Source of the DNA: Oreocharis arfaki
Taxonomy: Eukaryota > Chordata > Aves > Passeriformes > Paramythiidae
Direction of reading: 5' to 3'
DNA: 64,000 nt
NCBI GenBank assembly: GCA_013398015.1
Contig: VZRR01012872.1
Span: 62,234 to 126,233 of the forward strand
Below the pieces are notes generated by a model that did no database searches, had not been told where the DNA came from, and saw only the letters and a program-made list of their open reading frames with translations. The stretch's first letter is position 1; every line of letters begins with the position of its first letter. Below, piece by piece: positions 40,701 through 52,700 of this stretch. Both the position numbers and the translations under genes were made by a program.

Positions 40701-43700
40701 ACTATGCTTTTTAAAACAGGCCAAGAGCAATCATGGTGTCAAATATATGTTACAAAACTGGCCCATTCCACAGAAGTTAAACTTAATTGCCTGCAGCTGG
40801 ACAGACTGACAGCCAGCTCTTACAACTTCAGGACAACCCTACTGATACTCTAAGGAAAGAGAGTTCAGTGCAAGATAACTGTACATGTCACTAAAGCTGA
40901 GACTGGGATGCCCAAAATAAAAATGTATTTTTGTTTTTAAAGAAACCAACTTATAAATGTTTTTCCCCCTCTTTCTCTGATTGTGAGGATCACTGTACCT
41001 ACAGTTTCCATTTGAAAATAAGAGTTTACTTGGTGAGAAGCTAGTTTGCTGCTATGTTTCATAAACCTCCACCATATAGGTTTGATATTGGCAGTGCATG
41101 TTTGGAGGTAATATGAAAATGAAAGATCCAAAATGCATATGCCACTACTAACACTTAATGTAATTTTCTCAGGAATTTGTTTTGATTCAACCTGCAGTGC
41201 TGCAGGTGATGAAAACAGACCAAACAGGTGCCTCAGATGAGAATGCTTTCTAGCTATCCAGTTTTCATAGGCGTAAGATAATGTGCTTGTCTGAACAGCA
41301 GGTAGATAGGCTCAGAGCTGCCTTTTCTTTCTCATGCTGTCTATTGTTTCTGACTAACCAACCCACGTCCTGTCTGATATGGAGTGTCTCTGTCTCTTAC
41401 AGTGTATTTTCTGTTTCCCTTAGAAAACTGTAACTACAGCTTCTATGATCACCACTAAGACACTACCTCTCGTCTTGAAAGCAGCAACTGCGACCATGCC
41501 TGCCTCTGTTGTGGGTCAGAGACCTACCATTGCCATGGTTACTGCTATCAACAACAATCAGAAAGCAGTCCTCAGCACTGATGCGCAGAATGCACCAGTC
41601 AACCTCCAGACAACAAATAAGGTCACTGGGCCAGGAGCTGAGGCAGTCCAAATAGTGACAAAAAACACAGTAACTTTGGTAAGCGTTTCATGTGTTTGCC
41701 CTGCAGATATGTATGGGTTTGGTTAACAAGAGGGCTATTGGAAAAAAATTAACAGTCAGGGTTTCGCACAGAAAGGAGGATAGTAGGGACATGTGAGTCT
41801 TCACTATTTGACATTGCTGAAGTAATAGTCTATAAGAAAAACATTTTCTCTCCATGTGGGTTGTTACTACTGTTTCGCTTTATAGAATTAAATCAGTGCT
41901 GTCATCACCTCTGTGTAAAGTTTCCCCTGTTAGCAGCTGTAGTCATGGGGCAGTAGTGATTGTTTTGCCCTTACTGAAGCTGTATGGCTGTGTTCTGCAG
42001 AATTCCTATTCTTTTCTTAGGCAAAGGAGATGTCAGACTTTGATCCATTTGGGTTTTCATTTTAGGGTTTTTTGGGTCAGTCTCTTGCTCTCTTTGCATG
42101 ATAAAGTCTTACGAGGTGTTAGACACATCTCTTAAGTCTGCCCACTACTATGTCTTCACTCAGCACTTTTTCAAACGCATAAACAGATGCTGTTTCTTTA
42201 AAAACGTGTACTTTGTAAATACAAATTTTGTGCTTTGGCTACATCACATGGGCTTTTCCAGAATAGTTAGCCACCTAGAAATAAAAGAACCAGTGTTTCA
42301 GAATTGGATTATATAGGCTTCTTGTTCTGCAAACCAGGCATTAATTATATAACAACATGACAGGGAAATTTTACTTCTGAAGTAAAGGCTATGGCTTTAT
42401 TAAACATAAATCCAGTTTATCTATATTTATTAAAATACATTTTAATTATGCAAATGGAAGTAATTTTGCTTCCTAATGAGACGTATGTTTGTGATCAGAA
42501 TAGAGAAAACTATTTGAGTGGAGTTTTTTCTACTGTTCTCTTTTCCTATGTCATCCCTTGCACCACTCTCATCTGTCCTTTGTGTCTGTGTTTCATTCCT
42601 TTGCTGAATAACTTAGATTTGAGGAGGTAATTCTGTTTTAATACTAGTCCATAATTTATGTTTCTGTAGCAAATTTCATCAAAAATATCAGAATATTTTT
42701 CCGAGCATAAATTAATCAGTACAAGACCTTTTTGAAGACAATTGCAATCTTATGTGGGTGGACAGAAGTATAGGAGGGTGTAAAATAACATTGACATTAA
42801 TTTCAGAGAATCTCCCCAGGTGCTCAGGGTAGCTGGTAGTGCTGTTCGGTGGTTAATCATGTGGCAGCTCCATGCAGCTGATTTGAGTTACATAGGGAAG
42901 TACTTAGATTCCCTTAAAATCAAATCTTAATTGTTTCAAATGAATGGCCTACTTTTGAAAATTTCAAGTTGCGTATGTAGACCCCCTCATAGTGTCATTA
43001 ATATTGCAAAAAGAGTTGTAACTTCCAGATCTTTACTATTTGCATGAGATGTTCTCTCATTCTTCTGTATGCCATTCACTCTGAAAAGACCATAGTTCAT
43101 ATAGCTGGATATCAAAGTCTGTTATTATCTTCTGTCTGTTGTAATGTCATTTTTTAATGATTGAAAATACGAGTTTTTATTATCATCAAATGAGATGGTT
43201 TTAGACTGCAGAGCACAGTAGTTAGTACAGCTGAACTAAAAGGAAATATGCCTACAATTTGTGAAGCAAAGTGTGTAGGATCTAGAAAGTAAGGTTTAGT
43301 TCTGTCTTTAATACATTTCTAATGAGGAACCTCTTGCTGTGAAAAATTATTTACAGAGTGAAAACCGAGGACATCAGGTCTGAAAGCACATTCAGGATGT
43401 TGTTTTTGGTGAACAACTTCAAAGCTAAATTTTCCTCTTACCTCTTACTGAGCTTTCTCGTGTTCTTACAGCAGGTTCAGGCTACGCCTCAGCCCATAAA
43501 AGTGCCGCAGTTCATCCCTCCTCCCAGACTTACTCCTCGTCCAAATTTTCTTCCACAGGTGAGTATGCAGAGAACAAACAATAGAAGGAGGAACTTAATT
43601 ATAGCATAGATAGGAGAGACTTTTGATGAACACTGTGTTGGTGTTTGTTGCTGATGTGCTGGAGAAGACAATTCATCCTCAACGGGTTTGCAGATGATAC

Positions 43701-46700
43701 CAACTTTGAGGGTGCAGGCAATATTCTTCAGAACAATGCTGACATGCAGAGAGCCCTACACAGGGTAAATGAAGGGGCCAACAGGAATTTCTTGAGCCTC
43801 AACATGAAAAAAGGCAAAGTCTTGTGCCTGGAATGGACTAGCCCCCTGCACAGGTACAGACTGGGGACTGACTGGCTGAGGAGCTGCACATCTTAAAAGG
43901 TCTTGTTTGACAGTAGCTAAATGAGTGCTGTGCCCTAACAGCAAAGAAACCTACCAGCATATTGACCTGTATCAACAGGATCACAGCCAGTAGATTCAGG
44001 GATGAGATTATCCACCTTTCCTCAGCAATCATAACACTGAGTCTGATAAACACCATGCAGTTTTGGAAACCCTGGTTGATAAATTTGAATGAAGCATGGG
44101 AAGGAAGGCCACTAAGATAGCTGTAGGGGGCAGGAATATATGACCTGTAAGGAGAGGCCAAGGAATCTGGGCTTTTCTAGTTTGGAGAAGAGGCTTTGGA
44201 GGGGCTCTAACAGCAGTGTTACTTCCGATATCAGCAAGGAAACAAACAAGAAGCTGGAGACATAGGTGCTTGGCAGGACAATTAGAGGCTGTGCTCATAA
44301 ATTGTAACAGGGATGTTTTAGACTGTGTATAAGGAAACACTTCTCTCCTTGAAGACAGTTAGGAGCGAAAGAGGCTTCCCAGACATGTTGTGAAAGCTCT
44401 GTCCTTGAAGTTTTACAAGACTTATCTGGACAAAGCCTTGAGCCACCCAGTCTGCATTTAGTGTTGGCCCTGCTCTGAGCAGGAGGTCAAATTAGAGACC
44501 TCCTCAGCTGCCTTCCAGCCCGTATGAGTTTCTGGTTATGAAATTTGCGTATGATGATTATATATGATCTTGTTTGCATCAAATGAAATGAACCCATGGA
44601 ATAGGTGTCATCAAAATCAAAGCATCACCCAAGGCCTTAAATTGCTCTAATTGTTGCTTGCTGCTCATGAGCAAAAAAAAAAGAAAAATGAGATGTCTCT
44701 ACATTATTTCCAAGTATTTCTGTACTGTGAGAGAGAGTGACCTCTGTTTTCAGCTGAGTAGTAAAACTTGCGGTTTACTTTTTTTTTCATTGGTTTAGGA
44801 AGGACACAGATTGCTTCTTTATGTAACAAAAATAAAAAATATCTTGGGTGAACTACTTAATTTATATGAAATATGTGGTACTGTGAATAAAAGTCTAAAT
44901 CTTTTGCAAAGTGAGAAAGGAAACTAAAGGCTGGTATCTGATTAAGATTTGGGTGTGATGAGATCTGTTGGAATGTGACCTAGTTTTTCATGGTAAAATG
45001 CTTTATGGAGTATTAAAGGTGGATGGGACAATAGGAATCAAATAAAGAAAAGAAAAGCTTTATTTTTAAAGTAATGTGCTTTACTTCTGTACTCAGTAAG
45101 GATATTATAAGTCCATTGTTGAGTACAAACTTAACAATGGGGACAGGAAATAAGCAAATATTGGTGATGGAGTTTTGGAAGATTCTTGTGGCTCATTTCT
45201 TCCTTGTGAAATAAGAGAAATGACTGCATTTAACTGTACCTTCATCACTTTCAGTAAGGGATTAATATATAGTCTTGTCACTTTTTTGGCTTATCAAGAT
45301 TGGTTGTGTAGGTATCTACATAATGTGTAGAGTTGACAAAGATAATAGGTATTTGCTGAAAAAAATGATTACTTGTTTCAGAGCACAGTCAACTGTTCAA
45401 AACTTCTTGGAGGTTCATTACAAAGCCCTGAAACACTTTTAACATGAGCGCCTCAGCTGTGCCTGTAAATATTACATGGGGGTTTTTTTTTGGCTTGTAA
45501 AACCAAGATGTTAACTTAGATACAGATAAGGCATTTGGCAGTAAACATTCAATATAAGTGTCTGTGCATCCAAATACCATTTCAGGGACAGTGACTATAT
45601 ATGCAAATGTTATGGATGGGTTTTATGTAAGTAGGCTTGAAAATGTGGTGCTTTTTTCTCTTAACATACTTAGGACAGTATGCTAAAATTACATTATCTA
45701 AAAAAAAATCAAGCAGCCTCCTGCAGATTATACAGGATGAATTGAAAGACTTAGTAAAAAGTTGATCTGAAATACTGATATACAAATCTTTCTTTTTTTT
45801 CTCTTTTTCTTGTTTTATTTATGTAGGTTCGACCTAAACCGGTTGCCCAAAATAATATTCCTATTGCCCCTGCACCTCCTCCAATGCTTGCAGCTCCTCA
45901 GCTTATTCAGAGGCCTGTGATGTTGACAACAAAGTTCACACCCACCTCTTTACCCAACTCTCAGAACTCCATACATCCAGTTCGTGTGGTTAACGGGCAG
46001 ACAGCAACCATAGCCAAAACTTTCCCTATGGCGCAGCTCACCAGCATCGTGATAGCAGCACCGGGTACCAGGCTCGCTGGCCCTCAGACTGTACAGATCA
46101 GCAAACCAAACATTGAAAAACAGGTACAGATAAAGTGTCTACTAATGCAAGATACTGGGTTTATTGCTTTACTGTGCAGGTTTGGAGAGAACGACAACCA
46201 GGGAGAAGTTGTCAGTGGATGCTGGAGTTATTCACGTTCCGATGGCAGTACAGATTATGAAATGACTTGCAGCTCTTGGGATAGAAGTTACCATCTCCTC
46301 TATTATGGGCCATTGGCACCTTTTTCTCCTGCTTCAGTGTTTTTATGCTCCCTCTACTGTTTAAACATCAGTAGTTCATAAGCAGCCTACATTGCAGGGT
46401 TTGACTAGTATCTTGGAGAACAAGTACAAGCTGAAATCCATCTTCATATCAAGCCCTTTTGTTTTTCAAAGGGTGGTTATGTGAAAGGCAAAAATTGCAC
46501 AAAATTGTAGGGATATTTAATAGGATAAATGTAGCCATTTCTTCAGTGATCCCTTGATCTTGCAATCTTGTGATTGGAGGCAAAATAGTCTCACTCAGCT
46601 TCTGAAGTCTGGTAGTTCCCTGTGTCTAAATTGGATTGAATGAGTGGAAAGGAGGCCCTCAGGAGCAGAGAATTCTGTATGTTTAGTTTTAAAGCCTCTC

Positions 46701-49700
46701 TCCAGAAAAGAATTCTGTAAAATAAAAATTACCTAAGTCAGTATGGATTGCAACTGAGAGTCCTTGCCAGTCCATTCAAGTAAAGCAAAATTCTGATTCA
46801 TGTTTAATCTTTTGTATATTGTATGTTAGTAGTAGTGTAACACTGTATTCTATATTACATACTATAATACATAATATTTATGTAAGTTATATAGATAATA
46901 GTAGTATATAAGTCACTTATAACTCCTTCCTAGTCTAACGTGCCTTGAAGTTACCTTCTTTCTGCTTTTGAAATACTTATGGATACTATGAAAATCATGT
47001 GCAGGAAAGATGTGCTCGTGCTCAGGTCTGCTTGTGAAGTCTCAAGAGTAGGTTCTTGCATACCTCAGGGCTGTTCCACAAGTTACTCAGTGATGTGTGC
47101 CCTTGTGATTTGAAGTTGAACTTCTACAATACTCAACTTTTGATGCCTGTTCCTTTTGATGTCAGCAATATTCATTTGCTCTTTGAATAATTACTGGCAA
47201 CTACAGAAAAACATAGAAGAATGGTGGTGGTTCAGTAATACATGAATTTTTCTGTATAGTTTCTCCATATCATAAAGGGGAAAAGTTTGTCTCTGTAGCT
47301 TACCTCACTCAGTTTATAGCCTCAACATCCATGCTATAGGCTGAGGAATGTCATGCAGAAGATTTATGACTTGAGAAAAGAAAAAAGCTTCAGAAACATC
47401 TGAGATTGGGGGATTCAGAGAGACTGTTTTTGAGCCATTCATAATTCTGTGAAATACGAAGACTGAGAAGTGAGAAGTACAAAATGTATGTGTCATGCAG
47501 AATGGTTTCTAGGTAGAAGTCTTGATAGGATGAGTTTTCTTGAATTGTCTGTTATTCTCATATGTTTTGGTGATTTCTGTAACAAAGTTAACTCTTAAAA
47601 TCACTGTTCTATCTTGTGGGCTGTGTGGGGTAATGGATTGGTGGCAAGGCTGTTTCATTCTTTGTTAAATGAAAATACCTTATTTAACATTCCTCTCACA
47701 TCAGATTCCTCAATTAAGTCTTTGTTAGTACACTGCCAGCTTTAAATGTTTTTTCTTCTGTATCTGCGAAAGTATTTGTTTTGCTTTAATAGTCAAAATA
47801 AAAAAAGTCATTCTTATCACTCAATGAGAGAAACACTGTTTTCTTTCAGACTGTTAAACCACACGTGGAGACAGAAGAGAAGCAAACAGAAAGTCGTACA
47901 GTTACTCCACCTGCTGCACCGAAGCCAAAACGAGAAGAAAATCCACAGGTATCAGAACATACCCAGAGCTTTCTTCTAAGAAAAAAAAGGACACTGTCCT
48001 TAAGAAAATATTTTCTTCCCTCTGTTCCCTCAAGACTTCTTACCTTTAGCATTCCATGTGTTCCTGTTGGACAGCAGTAGTTGATAAGGTTACAGAATAA
48101 GAAATCTAAATACATATAGTGCATTGCATTTTTCAGTTCTGGAATGCGTTTGGCTTCTGAGCCTTTTGTAAATTAGAAGATCATCATTTCTCTGTGATAC
48201 TTCCTCCAAAGAGGGGTTTAGATTACAGTGTTGATTTTCATTCCTTTGAGGTTTTAGACTCTGGAGTTACTCTCACAGCTGAAGAAATGTCTTTGTTTTG
48301 CTTTATAAAATATTTCTACTCCAGTGAGCAGGATGGAAAGAGTCAACAAATATTCACATTCTGCTCATGTTTTAGTCCAGTTTAGTTTGGGGTGAAAGAG
48401 AGGACAGAATGGCCATTTCTTAAAGCCTTTCTGCCATGAAGAGCTTTGGAACTGATTACAGCTAAACGCTCTGCTACATTTGTTTCTGTAGATGGATTCG
48501 AATTGACTGTTGTGTGAGCTCTAACTGTTGTAAGTTATACAACAAAATTCTGATTTTTACATGTCTCTGCATTTCCTGCATTAAAATTAAAATCCTCTAA
48601 GAAAGCCATAGCCCTTAGCAAATAGCAAGTCTAAGCTAGAGTTGGCTCCTTGTATTTCACCATAGATGGAGAATGATCTTAAGCTAGCAAAATTTTTCTG
48701 GTGATTGAATTGTGTTGGTATTTTCTAATAGTCAGTTCTGTGATGGAATGGAAGTAAAGAAACTGCTCTCTTGTTCCCACCTCTGCCAACTGTGTGATCC
48801 TGAGCAATGGGCATTTCCCAGTATCTCAGTCTAGGTTCCCATCTAGAAAATGGGACTCTTGTCTATCCTCTTTCAAGAAGTTCAACATAAATGAATGAAA
48901 AGTGGTTTATAGAAGCAAAGCATTACTAAAAATATTTTTGGTGCTTAGTTACTGGTCAATTGCCTTTAAAGGGCCTAAATGACATAACTCATCCTAACAG
49001 TTGTACTTTTCATGATCTTTTTTCTCCCCCCTCACAGAAACTTGCCTTCATGGTGTCTCTGGGACTAGTTACTCATGACCACCTGGAAGGTAGGAAAAAT
49101 ATCTTAGGTTGGTTCTCGAGCTCCTAGTTTCATGGTCATTCTGAATTGGAAGTAGGGTTCCAAAATATTTCTTGTATTAAATGCAATATTTTCTTGCACA
49201 ATAGTAGCTTTTGGTTGTCTGTAGTCTTCATCTAACTTAGTTTGTTGTGTATACTTTTTTGTTCCTCTTATGACATTGAAAGAAAGAAACAAAGCAGTTA
49301 TTTATGCAACAGAGAGCAGAGGTTGGGAAGAAAGTGTCTGCTCTGATGGTAGGAAAGAAATGTGTGACAATACCGATTCTGGACAACCCCTGTATCTGCA
49401 AAGATACGCCGTGGATAATTTTACTGTGACCTATGTCTGTTTTTTTTCAAATTTTTCATGATTTCATGGGGCTGTAATTTGTAATGAATGAGTTAATGGA
49501 TTATAATTTGATTTATAATTTAAACTTTTAATACTATATATTGAAAGACAGCCTATCATTTCAATGGCTTGCATATTTCTGTACTGTATTTTTAAGTATC
49601 AGCAAGGTTATCAGAGGCTTTTTTTTTTTAGATCCCAGTTATACTTACCATGAGTTTAAAATGTCTTAGTCATGGACTACTTGGTGAGAAGGCAATCATT

Positions 49701-52700
49701 TCATTAGTTACTTGAGCACTGTATTTGTATTCCTTGTCAGCTGTTATTTTTCAAACCTTCAGAAGCTAGAAGTATAACACAGTTGCCTATACTGGGCATG
49801 ATTGGTGTTCTGTAGAAATCTTTACAGCTCTTCTCACATGCAAACTGAATTCTGAGGACTTTATATAATTTCTGAGATCTGTTGTTTTCTAACCTGAATG
49901 CTTTGTTTTACAAGAAATCCAAAGTAAGCGACAAGAGAGGAAAAGAAGAACAACAGCAAATCCAGTGTACAGTGGAGCCGTTTTTGAGCCTGAGGTACTA
50001 ATTTTTTTCTGGGCGATGCTGGTATTTTCATTCTGATCTTGAGTGTCTTTCTAACATCTTGCTACCTTCTAAACTTTCTCAGTTCTAACTAGAAAGGCAA
50101 GCTATCATTTATAGTTCAAAAGGCCATTGCAATGACATGACCCTCAGATTTTTAAATAGTAAATACATTGGGGTGTTCTTCTAGTACTTACATCTTTTTC
50201 TGCCCTCTCCTTTATAAAGCTGACGTCAAATGGCAGTGTGTGTTGGTCAGCTTGTGTATCAGCCTGAAGCAGTTCAGATGTCAGAAGCAGTGTAAAAAAG
50301 CTAACCTTTCTGAAGGTGTGCTTCAGAAAACACAAAAGCCAGTAATCTCACTTAGTACTTACTGTGCTGTTCCCCAGCTACTTCATATAGTTATTGCCAG
50401 AAATGTTCCCCAACAGAAATTGTTCCCTTCTTCCCTGCAGCGCAAGAAGAGTACAGTGACATACCTGAACAGCACAATGCATCCTGGGACACGTAAAAGA
50501 GGTGAGGTATACCCAGACATGTCTCCCTGCCCAATGCCTCTTCCTTCACATTGCAGTTGTAGTCCCTATGTTGATTTGAAGAACAAAACAGGAAGGACTC
50601 TACTTCATTTGTCCAGTAAATTCCCATGGTAGGCAAAGACCATGACTTCTAGGGATTACCACGGCAAGTTCTATTAGGCAGCTCAATGTTTCATTTCAGT
50701 TTCACTATCAAAAAAACCCAAACAAAAAACACCCAATTCGCTAGATATTCACTAGAAATGTGAGACGTTTGAACTTCATTTAGTGATATGAAGCTGTTGT
50801 CAAGATCCCCTTGTTAATGACTAGATTGTATTGTTACTGTCAAGAAGAAAGTGGTTATGGAAAAAGCATCTCTGCCCTGAATAGGAAAGGAAACTTAGTG
50901 TGACAATAGCCTTGTTCCCCCCTGGGAGTAGAGATTGGTCCTTCAAAAGAACTTACCTCGAGTGAGAAAATCTATTGTGCTTATACTACGCACTTTAACT
51001 GCAACCAGAGTGCCACTTGTCCTAAAATAAGAGATGATCTTTCATATAGGTATGCAGTATTATGCAGAAGAAATCCTTCTATAGAACAGGTAACATTTTA
51101 AGGCTTAGATTATGGTGAAACAGATGAAACAGAACAGCTTTGAGAGAATGTGATGCCATTATTTGTACATGGCATCGACCACACCTATCTCACAATCTTT
51201 ACCTGATTTTTGATGATTTTCAGCAGTCCTTAAAGACTCCTAATAACTTCTCTATTCCTAAGTTTTCTGTCTAAAAAAAGCAATCAAAAATAAAATTAAA
51301 AATTTTAAAAAATTAAAAATAAAAGATTAAAAATAGATTAAAAATAAAAGCAAAACAGTCCCACCTAGCACTGACCAGTTCCATTATCTTTTGGGGGTTT
51401 TGACTGCAAGATGAAATATTAATTTGACATGTTCTCTTCTTGATACATGTTTTCAGTCCTCTGCAGTTATGCTGTTTTTAAATAAAAGACATGTCTCTAC
51501 TGCTATCCCCTAATAACATTAAATGTATTTTTTAAAATGATATGATGTAGATTTTAAATAGAGTTTTTGCATTTACTCTGTGGATAAGTAAATGTTCCTT
51601 CTTCTAGTAATGATTTCTTAATTTTATTTTAGACCTTATTGTGAACAGTTATTGTATCAGTGAAAATGATTGCATGCATTTCTACTTGATACTCTCTTAG
51701 CCTGTTTTTGCCACTGACTATTATACTTTCTGTTTTTTTCTTCACACCCTGTTGTGAGCCTTTTACAATTGCATCAGCACCAAATTAGTAGCACATGTCT
51801 TCAATTGACAAAAGATTTGAAAGTATACATTTGTTTTGTAATTTAATACAGCAGTATATTGAGTGAAAAGCTTTTGTAAGCATGTGCCCTTGAGAGCTTT
51901 AGTTTAATTATAGATGGTGCTGAACATGTCAGAAATTTCACCTATGGACATCACTAGCAGAAATCCATTTCCAAGGACATACTTAATTCTGGAACATATC
52001 CAGACCTTAAATGCAAGGTTTAGCATGTTAATAGGTATAGACTGACAATCTGTAAACATAAGATCTGGGGAATTATTCCTAGATCCTAACTCCGTCATGT
52101 TTACATATCCATAAATTACCCTGGAGAAGGAAGGCAGAAATGATGGTTGCATACTGGGATTTTTGCTGTCTTGCTTTGCATTCATTATTTTATAAGAATT
52201 GTTATGAAGACATTTTGCACATCTGCTAGTCTAAAGCAGTATCTAGGAATTGTGCATAATCAAACATACTTGGCTGAGAAAATTTAAGAAAGAACACAGA
52301 ATTTGGGGCGGGTTACAGTAGAAGACCAGTGGTAGGTTAAAACTGATAGTAGTTACGGGTCAGACAACAAGAACTGTTCTTAGGTAGCCTAATTTTAAAA
52401 ATGTACCAGTAGGGTAAAAAGTGCTGATCTGTGAATTAACAGGTTTAAAAAATGGGGAAGAAAAGCAGGGGGTAGGTGAGTGTTGGCCTCTGATAAAGGA
52501 CTTAACCTTTGTGTAGATTTATGCTGGCACTAGAAAGATAGGGAGGTGTGGGATAACAGCAGAAAGGATTTAATAGTAGTTACTGTAGCTTCTGTGGAGC
52601 TTTGATGCCAACGTGTTTCCCCTAAAAACTGAATAGCCTCATTTCTATGAGTAGCAACTGTCCCCATGCTGCTTTTTTGGGAATGATTCTTTGACCCTCT

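Noticed and set aside
43645..43896. 83-codon ORF containing FADDT as a possible gene
   Set aside because: It is the reverse-transcriptase end of a 5'-truncated, frame-broken CR1 copy, not a host gene.
50168..50632. 154-codon ORF spanning exon H
   Set aside because: Only 50441-50501 is PHF21A. The rest is intron read-through in the same frame.
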